Assembly: GCF_024763615.1 (NCBI RefSeq)
Contig: NC_077224.1
Coordinates: 4,278,001-4,342,000 of the forward strand
DNA length: 64,000 bases
Direction of reading: 5' to 3'
From: Phlebotomus papatasi
Taxonomy: Eukaryota; Arthropoda; Insecta; Diptera; Psychodidae
The notes under the pieces are model-generated. The model worked only from the letters and a program-made list of their open reading frames with translations, had not been told where the DNA came from and ran no database searches. A program made the position numbers and the translations under genes. How positions within the stretch are numbered: position 1 is the first letter of the stretch; the number at the start of each line of letters is the position of its first letter. Below, piece after piece: positions 1 through 11,216 of the stretch.

Positions 1-1245
1 TTTTTTTTATATTTCAATAAAATGTATAGTTATTGAAATAAATAAATGAAAATTTTTGCACTTAGAAATTTTTTAGAGATACCTAAGGCAGACATTGTAT
101 TCCCAGATATAATTACAGAAATAATGTTAAAGGTTAAAATAAACTGTGAATAATTAAATTTTTGTCTTATATTTTTAGGCATTTATGGTTTATGTATGTA
201 GAGCTTTTGAAGTTTTTATGCTTTTACGTTTTTCAAGAAAAAAATAAATAAAAAAAGTGGCAAAGCGTCTGAGTCTTTGTAAGCTGCTTGAACTCCCGAG
301 AAGGAGCTCTTCCTTATATTTTTTCGCAATGTTTTTGTATGCATATAAGATTAATGTTTATTTAAATTTATCTTTAAATCATTATAAAATTATTTCGAAA
401 TTCAAAATGTTTCAAGAAAAGGGTATTTTAAAAAATCTTTAGTATTTGACCAAATCGAGTACAAGATAAGTTATTTGCCCTTAAATAAATTCAGGATAGC
501 GGTTTAACTACCTGAAAGGTGTCTAAAGACGAAATGCCCAGCTAGATTAACAGAAAAATATATCCGAAATTATTGAAAACATTTGGATAAATTTTGAGAA
601 AAGTTTTAAAAAAAACTTAATTTTGACGGATTTCAGCGGACTACTAACAAAAAAATAAAGGGCAAATGGAGGGGGGAGAATTAAGGGACTTAGTTCAGAT
701 GTCATTTTAGGAGGGTCATCGAAGACTGGAAGTCGATATTACAGTTTTGATCTTAGGTGGGTCAGAATACAGAGAAAAACTCGAAAAAACGGTATTTTTA
801 AAACAGAGCTATTCCCGTTACACGTGCTTTAGATCTGAGACTTAACTGATGGTCTAATTTTTCAACAATCAATTTTTTTTTTTGGAAAACTTTGACTTAG
901 TATTACATTTATAAGGATAAATGACCTATTACATTGTGAAGGAGCAATAAAATTGGTTGCTATTTAGGATTTTGAGGTCGTCGGGAACTGGGCTAAATCT
1001 CTAGTCTGAATACCGCTTTACTTTACCATCACCTAGTATGTGACCGATGCAGTTATGTTCAGAATTTCAAAACCTTTCGAAAAAAATCCAAATATCAAAT
1101 CAGCAGAAAATTAGTCCCTCGCAGGTTGGTTGAACTTTGACTCGTGATCCGGAACCACTGTCTAATGCTCTGTGTGTTGTTCTTTCTTTACATTTTATAT
1201 AATTTCTTTTTTGTGGCTCACTGTTTGATATAACTTATTAGAGTA

Positions 1246-1766
1246 CAGAGTAGACTCTCTCAAATTCGGTCATTTGGGACCAAAATGTCACCTGAATTAG
1301 AGAGAAATTCGGGCAACAATTTTTTTGAAATGCAGCGATTTTTTATTCATCTGCATACACATATTTATCGTAAATTTCATGAAATCCCCTTAATAATGTG
1401 TTGCCAAATAAAACAAAACGTATTATCTTTTAACAAGTTTTAATTCACTTTTTTTTGACAAATTAATTTTGCGTGTGCTCTCTTCTTTCTTTTTTCTATT
1501 CTAACCATTCTAACACTATCTCATTTTTCCGCTAGGCGCGCTCATGGCGCTCGGTGAAAGCTAAATTTAAATTAAAATTTCCGTTAACATAATGCAAAAA
1601 CACATCAGAACCAAGACAAAACATGGCAAATTTGAGTATATTTGCTTCATTTGATAATCATAATCAAACTTGAAAATTGTCAGCAAACTTTTTTTCAAAT
1701 TTAACTGCTGTCCGAATTAAAAAGTAGCCCGGTCTTAAAAGAGCCGAATTAGTAAGAGTCTACTCT
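1246..1766. mobile_element. Pogo/Tigger-like MITE (CAGTAGACTCTC family), divergent copy
   Basis: The left end reads TAGACTCTCTCAAATTCGG and the right end is its near reverse complement (CCGAATT...AGAGTCTACTCT). The same ends recur at 12684, 15366, 21376, 25517, 39889, 50257, 54774 and 55775. No coding capacity is seen, so this is a non-autonomous copy. Confidence 0.65.
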
Positions 1767-2439
1767 ATTTGTATAATTCGTGTATTTTATTTCTTTTCTT
1801 TTTTTAAATTTCTTTTTCTTTTTCTTTAATGTTTTTTCTTCAAACAGCCATTATATGGCTAGGCCCTTTTCTTACCATTAAGGTACTCATGGACAGACTC
1901 ACCAATAAAAATATTGTAAAAGTGTAAACCTGACCATACAACCTATGAAGGGGTTTTCCATCGTTTTACTCTGGAAGTTTGTCACCAACGCTAAGACGGC
2001 AATGGCCGCGAGGTAAGGTGGTGGGGGGGGGGGGGGGGTCACTGAAGACCGAAAGTCAATATCGCTTACCGTTTGCAAGCCACGATGGTGAGAAATTGAA
2101 AAAAAAAATGGATCGTGGAAACTGCTTGAGTTTGAGCAATTAACCCTCTAACAGGTAAGACCACCTCCAGACAGTCTTCACAAAAAACATATTTACAGCG
2201 ACAATAAAGCTTTTATCTATTTAAAAGTGCTACAGTGTTCTCGGTAATAGTCTTGCAAACATCTCTTGAAAGTTTGAACTCATTTTGACACTTCGTTTAG
2301 TTGCTATCCCCAGTTTTGTGTGACAGGTCAGAGCAAAAGCAACAAAAAATATTTGTGCAAAAAAGCTCATTTCTAATTTCCAGAAAAAAACCGATTTAAA
2401 GTTATCTGACTAAAATAAATTTATTTTTTACTGAAAGAT

Positions 2440-2650
2440 ATGTCATTCTACTTTGTATATTTTATTTAAAAAAAAATATTGAAAAAACTAAAAATATGAA
2501 TTTTAGAAGCAGAGTTTCAAAAAATTTTAATATTTTCTCACCTAGCGCCTAAACTAAAAGAGATAATGAAGAATGGATTCAATGGATCAAATGGTAGAGC
2601 ACTCACTCTAGGTTGCCAGTGTCCCGGGTTCGAATCTCCTTTAGGTCATC
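2440..2650 (+). repeat. SINE-like repeat with tRNA-like promoter boxes
   Basis: The segment contains an A-box-like TGGTAGAGCACTC and a B-box-like GGGTTCGAATC (about 2589-2636), as in tRNA-derived SINEs. The upstream part (CATTCTACTTTGTATATTTTA ... CACCTAGCGCCTAAAC) is repeated at about 59930-60060, followed there by a decayed copy of the boxes. The arm pairing is imperfect, so a working tRNA is unlikely. Confidence 0.6.
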
Positions 2651-3509
2651 AGGAATTTTTTTGGCATTAAAGGTGTTCGAATTGCATTCAGTGTGCTTCA
2701 CTGCACTTGATTTCACGTGGAATGGGACTGAAAATCTCATTCCGTATAAGAAAAAAATAATAAGAGTGTTCCAAACTCCCTTGCGGAAAGGCCAAAGTTC
2801 CTCTATGGAATGTTACCACCATTATTTTTTATTATTATTATTATTTTATTTACGCATTACTTTTAGTAAAATACAAGTTTTTTTACATGCAAAAATATAT
2901 TTCTGTAAAAATATAAAATTAAGGGAAAATAAAAAATATAGAAATATAATGTCCGACGCACAATAATGTTTGTTTGAAAACATGTTTTCAAAATTTCCTA
3001 TAAGAGAGAGAGCGAAAACTATATATCTCGGTTTCATTCATTCTCATTGAAGTGTCAAAAATATGTTTTCTAAACAAAAGTTACTATGCGTTGGGCATAA
3101 TGTTAATAATAAATTATAATAAATTATACTTCTGCAAAAATTATTGAGTTTCAATTTCTATACGAATAAATTTAATGGTGATGGCTGTTGACACTATTAT
3201 ATTAATTCTAAATATAATGACAAATGTTTCTAATGACTTGATGAAATATTTTTTAATTAATTTTTTCTTGAAAAACTTAAAAGCATGAAAACTTCAAAAG
3301 CTCTACATGTACATACATAAACCATAAATGCCTAAAAATATAAGACAAAAATTTAATTATTCACAGTTTATTTTAACCTTTAACATTATTTCTGTAATTA
3401 TATCTGGGAATACAATGTCTGCCTTAGGTATCTCTAAAAAATTTCTAAGTGCAAAAATTTTCATTTATTTATTTCAATAACTATACATTTTATTGAAATA
3501 TAAAAAAAA

Positions 3510-4012
3510 GATGGTTCAGTTTTCGATAAATATATATCGAAAAAATATGTTCTTGGAGTAGGAGGGCTCTGGCGTGGGCGTGGACATGATATAGTTCCAT
3601 TTGAAGTACCTATATCTTTTATCAGTTTATTTAGAAACATCTGAAAATAATAATAGTTTTGCAATTTATTCTTCAGGAATATTCTAACAAAATCTTTGAT
3701 CCTAGAGATAGTCTAACAGAATATTCATGTGCTAACTTCGTGGATCACTCCTGGTCCGATAAATAACTGAGCAGTGGTATTGCAAAAAGTGTCATCTTCA
3801 ACCTCTTCAACATATAATGACCCTCTGATGACCACAAATTGATCTTAATGGAACAAATACATAAGATACTAATAGCAAATGAACTCACCTTTCCAATGAT
3901 AAGATCACTCACAGAATTATCTTCATCAGGAGCAAAGACAAACCAAAGACATATCACATACAAATTTAGTGCTTTATTGGTTGATTCAGAAATATAACAT
4001 TTCGATTTATCC
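3510..4012. other. Intergenic, no gene recognised
   Basis: AT-rich sequence between the inverted-repeat element and the AATAT microsatellite. Nothing coding or structured was recognised. Confidence 0.5.
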
Positions 4013-4108
4013 AATATAATATAATATAATATAATAAATAATATAATATAATAAATAATATAATATAATAAATAATATAATATAATAAATAATATAATAT
4101 AAATATAA
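4013..4108. repeat. AATAT/AAATAAT microsatellite
   Basis: An uninterrupted run of AATAT and AATAAAT units lies just downstream of the mini-exon locus. Confidence 0.9.
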
Positions 4109-4188
4109 TATTTCTGGGCATCAAATCGCACTATGCGATGGTGCACTTTTATTTGATTTGTTTGCACTACTATGAAACACGAAAATCT

Positions 4189-4271
4189 CTATCTACTATC
4201 CAGGATACAGTAATCCATGGTCCAGGCCATCCCATCCAGCTTCCGGCGCGCCAATGTCCATGTCCAGCCAC
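4189..4271 (-). CDS. Putative terminal mini-exon of tandem-exon locus
   Basis: On the - strand a TTTCAG acceptor at 4272-4273 is followed by the same peptide start as the two upstream copies (GWTWTLARRKLDGMAWT). The sequence then diverges and ends at TAG (4191-4189). An AATAAA lies about 35 nt downstream (TTTATT on + near 4150). This would make it the last coding exon of a small - strand gene. The protein family is not recognised. No upstream first exon could be found, so it may also be a repeat that carries splice signals. Confidence 0.4.
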
Positions 4272-4332
4272 CTGAAATGAAAAGGAAAAAAAAATTAAAA
4301 CACGATAATAAACGATACAATAAAAATCTTAC

Positions 4333-4410
4333 CTTGGATCCAGTGTTGCTGCTCTTCAGTCCAGGCCATCCCATCCAGCTTCCGGCGCGCTAATGTCCAT
4401 GTCCAGTCAC
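4333..4410 (-). CDS. Putative 78-nt tandem mini-exon, copy 2
   Basis: Exactly 78 nt lie between a TTTCAG acceptor and a GTAAGA donor on the - strand. It enters with two bases and leaves with one, so joining copies keeps frame. The peptide core is WTWTLARRKLDGMAWTEEQ, rich in Trp, and no known domain is recognised. It is flanked by introns of 61 bp (4272-4332) and 56 bp (4411-4466) that are themselves nearly identical, which points to recent duplication of an exon plus intron unit. Confidence 0.45.
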
Positions 4411-4466
4411 CTGAAATGAAAAAAAAAATTAAAACACGATAATAAACGATACAATAAAAATCTTAC

Positions 4467-4544
4467 CTTGGATCCAGTGTTGCTGCTCTTCAGTCCAGGC
4501 CATCCCATCCAGCTTCCGGCGCGCCAATGTCCATGTCCAGTCAC
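4467..4544 (-). CDS. Putative 78-nt tandem mini-exon, copy 3
   Basis: This is the same unit as 4333-4410, differing by only a few bases, with an intact TTTCAG acceptor (4545-4546) and GTAAGA donor (4465-4466). The next upstream exon on the - strand was not found. The sequence passes into unique DNA and then the 184-bp satellite. Confidence 0.45.
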
Positions 4545-4799
4545 CTGAAATGAAAAGAAAAAAAAATTAAAGCCAACCCAATTACTCAATTACAAAGGCA
4601 AAGCATTGAAATCTTTCAGCCGGAAGACACTCAGATCAACACTGAGGCATCAGGGACTGGGAACCTAGTGAAATACAATCCATCAGATGCAAATTCCCAC
4701 TCCCTGGGCAGGAAGGAAGTTGTTCTCTGTGTCACAGCATAATTATCACAGAGCACAATTTTCGGGACTTGGAAAAGCAGTAAACACGCACAAATATTC

Positions 4800-6780
4800 C
4801 GGCCGGAAGTCACCCACATGAACACTTAAAGACCAGAGAACAAAAATCTGGTGACCCTGTTCACCAGAATGAGGAATCCACTCCCTGGGGAGCAGAAACA
4901 ATTGTGCACTGGAGAGCGCAAAATTCTGCTCTGTAGGACACAACTTTAAGCCCCAGAAAAACACTGACACTACACAAATCTTCCGGCCGGAAGTCACCCA
5001 CATGAACACTTAGAGACCAGAGAACAGAAATCTGGTGACCCTGTTCACCAGAATGAGGAATCCACTCCCTGGGGAGCAGAAACAATTGTGCACTGGAGAG
5101 CGCAAAATTTTGCTCTGTAGGACACAACTTTAAGCCCCAGAAAAACACTGACACTACACAAATCTTCCGGCCGGAAGTCACCCACATGAACACTTAGAGA
5201 CCAGAGAACAGAAATCTGGTGACCCTGTTCACCAGAATGAGGAATCCACTCCCTGGGGAGCAGAAACAATTGTGCACTGGAGAGCGCAAAATTCTGCTCT
5301 GTAGGACACAACTTTAAGCCCCAGAAAAACACTGACACTACACAAATCTTCCGGCCGGAAGTCACCCACATGAACACTTAGAGACCAGAGAACAGAAATC
5401 TGGTGACCCTGTTCACCAGAATGAGGAATCCACTCCCTGGGGAGCAGAAACAATTGTGCACTGGAGAGCGCAAAATTCTGCTCTGTAGGACACAACTTTA
5501 AGCCCCAGAAAAACACTGACACTACACAAATCTTCCGGCCGGAAGTCACCCACATGAACACTTAGAGACCAGAGAACAGAAATCTGGTGACCCTGTTCAC
5601 CAGAATGAGGAATCCACTCCCTGGGGAGCAGAAACAATTGTGCACTGGAGAGCGCAAAATTCTGCTCTGTAGGACACAACTTTAAGCCCCAGAAAAACAC
5701 TGACACTACACAAATCTTCCGGCCGGAAGTCACCCACATGAACACTTAGAGACCAGAGAACAGAAATCTGGTGACCCTGTTCACCAGAATGAGGAATCCA
5801 CTCCCTGGGGAGCAGAAACAATTGTGCACTGGAGAGCGCAAAATTCTGCTCTGTAGGACACAACTTTAAGCCCCAGAAAAACACTGACACTGCACAAATC
5901 TTCCGGCCGGAAGTCACCCACATGAACACTTAGAGACCAGAGAACAGAAATCTGGTGACCCTGTTCACCAGAATGAGGAATCCACTCCCTGGGGAGCAGA
6001 AACAATTGTGTACTGGAGAGCGCAAAATTCTGCTCTGTAGGACACAATTTTAAGCCCCAGAAAAACACTGACACTACACAAATCTTCCGGCCGGAAGTCA
6101 CCCACATGAACACTTAGAGACCAGAGAACAGAAATCTGGTGACCCTGTTCACCAGAATGAGGAATCCACTCCCTGGGGAGCAGAAACAATTGTGTACTGG
6201 AGAGCGCAAAATTCTGCTCTGTAGGACACAATTTTAAGCCCCAGAAAAACACTGACACTACACAAATCTTCCGGCCGGAAGTCACCCACATGAACACTTA
6301 GAGACCAGAGAACAGAAATCTGGTGACCCTGTTCACCAGAATGAGGAATCCACTCCCTGGGGAGCAGAAACAATTGTGCACTGGAGAGCGCAAAATTCTG
6401 CTCTGTAGGACACAACTTTAAGCCCCAGAAAAACACTGACACTACACAAATCTTCCGGCCGGAAGTCACCCACATGAACACTTAGAGACCAGAGAACAGG
6501 AATCTGGTGACCCTGTTCACCAGTGTGTAGAATCCACTCCCTGGGGAGCAGAAACAATTGTGCACTGGAGAGCGCAAAATTCTGCTCTGTAGGACACAAC
6601 TTTAAGCCCTAAAAAAACACTAACACTGCACAAATCTTGCGGCCGGAAATCACTCACACGAACACTAAGGGATCAGAGAAGTGGAATCTGGTGACCCTGT
6701 TCACCAGTATCAAGATTCCACTGTCTGGAGAGAAGATGAATTTGTGTACTGGAGAGCGCAAATTGTGTACTGGAGGACAC
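4800..6780. repeat. 184-bp satellite array (~11 units)
   Basis: The motif GACCCTGTTCACC recurs at 4853, 5037, 5221 and every 184 bases up to 6693. Inner units are nearly identical; edge units are degenerate (4600-4850 and 6500-6950). Each unit holds the short palindrome TTCCGGCCGGAA and paired motifs around GGTGACCCTGTTCACC. Because 184 is not a multiple of 3, the repeated ~110-codon open frames on the - strand are by-products of the repeat. Confidence 0.93.
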
Positions 6781-8400
6781 ATTTGCGCTCTTGAGGACAC
6801 AACTAGAAACCCTAATGAAACACTCACAAAGGACACTGAGAACACCACTGGGCACTGGGAAAGTGTAATCCAGTGCAATAATTGTCTTCCAGCACCAGAT
6901 TCCACTCCCTGAACCATCAAAATCTCACAATAAAATAAAGCTGTGCACATCACTCTGTTTTCTAGTATTGTCAAATTTGTGTCCTGTCACTTGTGTGCTA
7001 GCTTCAGCTCGCTTAGTGAATGATCGTGGAAAATTTTCCAAAATTGCAAAAGTGCAGTGTTTTTCTACAGAAGTTGTTCCCAGTGGAATCAATATTCCGG
7101 AGTGTGTGAACATAACCTCAAAATGTTGTTTTTCCCTAAAAATTTTGTGTGATTATCGCAGTTATTTATGTACAGAAATTGTTTTTCTTTGCGATAATCT
7201 GGAAACCAAAACATGCTCATCAGAAGAACCGCAGAAATTACTCGGAAGGACAAATTTGTTACCAGGAACAATGGGTAGAGTGGAGAAGAAGGTGTGCAGC
7301 TCAAAAGATCCTAGATTCCATTGATCAGCAGCTCTTTCTGGAAAAGCTTCAGGACTTCAGGAAAACTTGTGGATACGTTTGGATGAACAGGAGTATTTGT
7401 AACCAAGAACATTGACGTAAATACTATGAATATGCTAAAAAAAAACTGGTTGATTTTATTGCAAAGCTATTCCTGCAAAAAATTCAGGACTACAATTGGA
7501 AAAGCATGATAGTGGATGAGGGGAAGGACTTTGAGGAATAATTAGAAAGTGCTTCACCAAAATTCCTGCAAAAATTGATCCAGTGCAACTCTACAAATTT
7601 GATTCCGGATACTGGATGACACTGATTTGATTCCGGACACTGGTGATAATTATGATAAATTTTATGAAAAATAAATTCTCATATATCTTGGTTTCCAATC
7701 CGAAATCTTTTATTGGTTATCCGGTGTACATTAAAGCCACTATCCACTACTGTCCAAGCAGGAGTCCCATGGAGGAAGCAAAAGTTTGTAGCTATCTCAT
7801 CCTTGTGCTTCCGGATGGGAACATTTCCATCGTGGTTGAAAAGGAGGAATGATGGGAGGTGGTTCTGGGGCTTCAAGTGATGGGCTGTGGTAACTACGGA
7901 TGACTCTTGTATGTACTAGGATCTCCTCAGTGGCTCTGAATAGGTCTATTGTCTTGATTGATTTACCAGGTTCATGTTCCAAAATTCTTCAATTTCATAT
8001 GAAGGCAGGACACGAATGTCCCTTCCGGAAGCGTCAGTGTGACTGACGCTTCCGGAAGGGACATTCGTGTCCTGCCTTCATATTATCTTCACGTCAGTTT
8101 AACCACTTCGTTTCTTCAATTTCCTTCTTTCCATTCATGTTTTAATTTGGTGCACGAGGTTACTGTACCATAACAATCTTCAAGAATACACGGACATCAC
8201 AACTTTCGGCAACGTCAAAAGAAAAATCAGCGAAAGTGTTCCTCCAAAGCTGGCTTTGATTCCACTGGGAACAACTTCTGTAGAAAAACACTGCACTTTC
8301 GCAATTTTGGAAAATTTTCCACGAACATTCACTAACAACTATCCCAGGGAATTCCAACAAACACTTTTCACACTTTTTCCACCACTCAAATGACAAATTT
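6781..8400. other. Unassigned region with an inverted pair around a palindrome
   Basis: About 80 bases at 7013-7090 recur nearly identically in reverse orientation at about 8330-8250. A perfect palindrome lies between them. Several short open frames occur, but none matches a family I recognise. The arrangement suggests a composite or rearranged mobile element. Confidence 0.4.
7997..8083. repeat. Perfect palindrome, 42-bp arms, 3-bp spacer
   Basis: Bases 7997-8038 are exactly reverse-complementary to 8042-8083, with GTG between. Each arm contains CCCTTCCGGAAG, itself partly palindromic. Such an arrangement would extrude as a cruciform or fold as a long RNA hairpin. Confidence 0.95.
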
Positions 8401-8454
8401 TCATGAAAAATGTCTCGAGTTGCTGTGATTTTTTAAAAAATTCTTTAAAAAACT

Positions 8455-8710
8455 GTTTTGTAAAAAATTGTCCCAGTGTGTAGAGGCATTTTTTTAAAAG
8501 AATTTTTTTAAAGAAAAAACCTTGATTTTTTAAAGAAATGGGTCGTTTTTTTACAAAATCGCCTACACACTATACAAATTTCTGTAAAAAATCCAGTTTT
8601 TTTAAAAAAAATTTCACTAGTCTGGAGGCGATTTTTTTAAAGAACTTTTTTTAATGTCATTTTTTACAGAATTTTTTGATAATGTGTAGACAGCTTTTTA
8701 GAAACAGAGA
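8455..8710. mobile_element. TCTACACA-type MITE, T/A-rich copy
   Basis: The ends resemble GTGTGTAGAGGC...AATGTGTAGACAGC, and the middle is poly-T/poly-A runs with internal complementarity (TTTTTTAAAA). It belongs with the family seen at 15954, 43168 and 54594. No coding potential. Confidence 0.5.
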
Positions 8711-9156
8711 AAATGACAACTACCGTGTCAAGGTTATGAATTTCACGCATGCAGTTCATTTTTAAAATTCTTCTTGCAAGTCACCCTTTGAGTATTTAAT
8801 AACGACTTTTGCATTTTTAGCTTCTCAAATAATCACAATAATAGTTTTAATAATCTTTTTATCGAAAATTGAGATATTTAATTGATTTATTATCAAGTTT
8901 TTAGGGAGGTGTCTCTCATTCCACACTGCTGTGTCTCCCTTTCCAAACTGTCTCGCTTTAGGCAAAGTACCCTATAAGCACCGAAGTCCTAAGTTTGAAA
9001 TGCAATAATTTTAATTCATATTGATATTTTTTGTTACTTCCTTTTCGGGAGGGTTGTGTTGAACCTTGAAAACTAGTTTATCATCTTTGCTTTCTTTAAA
9101 TCACTTCCTAAAATATTGAAAAATTTATAAAAATATGGGCATTGCTTTGGGTAGTA

Positions 9157-9922
9157 TTCCGTCCACTTTGAGTGAAATTCCGGCCACCTTTTTTCTGACC
9201 ACCTTTTGTGACGCAACAGATAGAAAATTTCAAAACGTCATACAGAACGAGTTTAATACGTTTATATGACCCACAATCCCTGAGATCTTTCGTGTAATTT
9301 GTCTTGAAGACCTGAATAGTAGCATCTCAAATTTACGCGCAGATTCCCGTAGCAATTTGCCTTTCCTGAACTCTTCCAATGCCTTCTCCACATCATCTTT
9401 TTCATAGAAGCGATGGTTTTTTTCACTGGACATTGTAAAACTCAGAAATTGAAAAAAAAAAAACACAAAATGAATAAAAAATTTAGGAAAGCAAAAGATG
9501 TTGCCGGAATAGGCAACACTACCTCACCGGAGCACAAAGTATCTACTTTTTACGCGAAATACAGGATCCAGCTGGGAAATTTTATCCGAAATTTAAAGAA
9601 TTATTCACTATGACTTAAACAGAAAGAATCTTTAAGGAAAACTAATCAATTTTCATGAAAAACACCGAATGAAAACTTTTTGCACTTCACCACAAATCAC
9701 AAGACAGCTAGAAACGCATTTTTTGTAAGACTTTCCACACTGAGTTTTTAAAACGCAGTTTAAATTCAAATTAGACCTAAAATTTAACGGTCTTTGTGTT
9801 AATACATCCTAAAATGAATAAATATTTAAAAGCAAAATGAATTCATTGACTATTCGAAGATTTCATACATTATTTTAATTAATTTATTTGCATGGCCGAA
9901 ATTACACTCAAAGTGGCCGAAA
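9157..9922 (-). mobile_element. Pogo-type transposon remnant with 29-bp TIRs
   Basis: TTCCGTCCACTTTGAGTGAA at 9157 and its near reverse complement at 9894-9922 bound about 770 bp. Inside, on the - strand, is the N-terminus of a pogo-family transposase. The size is far below a full element, so this is an internally deleted copy. Confidence 0.7.
9230..9466 (-). pseudogene. Pogo-family transposase N-terminal fragment (Psq HTH)
   Basis: From an internal Met near 9433 the frame reads MSSEKNHRFYEKDDVEKALE, followed by a Psq-type helix-turn-helix (LRESARKFE), the DNA-binding start of pogo/Tigger transposases. The expected continuation (LQDKL-like) is present in another frame just after the helix, which shows a frameshift. 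No DDE catalytic domain follows. It sits inside matching inverted repeats, which supports a dead transposon rather than a host gene. Confidence 0.7.
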
Positions 9923-10029
9923 TTAGAAGCTGGACGAAATTTGGAACACTTACTCTAAGTTTTGGGAAATTATTAGTTTCTAGAGTTTCATTAATAGTCG
10001 AAACAAAGGGACATTTCTGTCTTTTATTA

Positions 10030-10710
10030 ACCATTTAAATTATTAACCATTTTTCAATTATTCTCTGTTCAAATTGAAAATTTTTACTGATCATTTTCAA
10101 CATTCATTTTCACTACCCACTTTTCAATTTTTACTGCTCACTGTTATTTTTTTACTGCTATTTTTTATTTTTTGCTGCTCAATTTTAATTTGTTACTACT
10201 CACTTTTATTTTGTTACTCTTCACTTTTAATTTGTTATTGTTCACTTTCAATTTGTTAGTGGTCACTTTTATTTTCTCCTGCTCACTTTATTTTGTTACT
10301 GCTCACTTTTTTTGCTGCTCACTTTTATTTATTTTTTTTATGCTCACCTAATTTGTTACTGCTCACTTTTATTTCTTACTTTTAATTTTTAAATTTTTAC
10401 TGCTTATTTTGAATTTGTTATTGCTCATTTTTAATTTTTTACTGCTCACTTAATTTGTGACTGCTCATTTTTAATTTGTCACTGCTCACTTTTATTTTTT
10501 ACTGTTTATTTTAAATTTGTTACTGCTCATTTTTAGTTTTTCACTGCTCATATTTAAATTTTTACTGCTCATTTTGAATTTGTTACTGCTCACTTTTAAT
10601 TTTTTGCTGACTGTTTTTGTAAAATACTGCTCTTTTTTTCAATTTTTTTCTGACCTTTTTTTAAATTTCTTACTACTAATTTTTGATTTTTTGCTGACCA
10701 AATTTTTCAT
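10030..10710. repeat. Degenerate tandem array, TTTTTACTGCTCAC-type unit
   Basis: Dozens of imperfect copies of a unit like TTACTGCTCACTTTTAATTTG are strung together. Unit length drifts around 20-27 bases. It lies directly upstream of the first zinc-finger exon. Confidence 0.85.
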
Positions 10711-10851
10711 TTTACTGAATTTTTTGCCTTCAAAATCGACAAAATGTAAAGGGGCGTGGCTTAAAGTCACTTCTGGGTGGTGCTTATTAAAAAAAAACCA
10801 GTGCAACTGCTTTACAAAGAACTATAACTCTTGATTTTCTTCCCTAAACAG

Positions 10852-10911
10852 ATCAGAGCAAATTTTCCACGGACAATCAATCTAAGACAGATGAAAAATC
10901 CCTACAGCAAG
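10852..10911 (+). CDS. Internal linker exon of BTB/C2H2-type locus
   Basis: A 60-nt exon lies between TTCCCTAAACAG and GTATGT. It starts with two bases (AT) that complete a codon begun upstream and ends with a lone G. Spliced to 11217 it reads a hydrophilic linker (QSKFSTDNQSKTDEKSLQQD) straight into the zinc fingers with no stop. The donor is phase-compatible with both 11217 and 16322, so it could serve either 3' end. The upstream coding exon is not in the window. The exon is inferred from splice signals and frame continuity. Confidence 0.7.
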
Positions 10912-11216
10912 GTATGTATCCCAAAAATCCCAACATAATTTTTTTTCTGGGCAATGAAATCGCGTCTTGGGTAATTTTTTCAAGTGTCCAATGGTGTCGG
11001 GTGTTTGACGAAGATGCCTGGTTGCTTTTTTTTTTTTAAATAAATTAAATAAGATAAGTAATTTTACTCAACCATGAGAGAATCTTTTTGATTTTTAATA
11101 ATCCCAAAAAAAAATGATGAGAGATTATTAGAGCTTTTTTTTCTTTTTTTTTTTTGTTATTTTTGTTCCTTATGTTTTCATTTGTCTCTCTTTCTCTCTC
11201 TCTCTTTCACATGCAG

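Larger units (their letters stand above)
1..3509. mobile_element. Element bounded by ~255-bp inverted repeats
   Basis: Bases 1-255 reappear reverse-complemented at about 3254-3509 with only scattered differences, so the two arms face each other across about 3 kb. The left arm runs to the window edge, so the true outer end may lie outside. The interior has no convincing coding region. It holds a pogo-like MITE at 1246-1766, a tRNA-like SINE near 2440-2650 and short copies of a dispersed motif near 713 and 2040. A large non-autonomous foldback or TIR element is the simplest reading; an unrelated inverted duplication is possible. Confidence 0.6.

Noticed and set aside
2588..2650. Functional tRNA gene
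   Set aside because: A and B boxes are good, but acceptor and T-stem pairing is imperfect and the flanks belong to a dispersed repeat, so a SINE fits better.
4861..6599. Family of ~110-aa proteins on the - strand
   Set aside because: They are the same frame repeated every 184 bp by the satellite; the unit is not a multiple of 3 and there are no gene signals.
4800..6780. CRISPR-like array
   Set aside because: No spacers: the whole 184-bp unit repeats, and the genome is eukaryotic.
6968..7415. Host gene with 118- and 88-codon + frames
   Set aside because: Overlapping frames, one end duplicated in reverse at 8.3 kb, no domain recognised.
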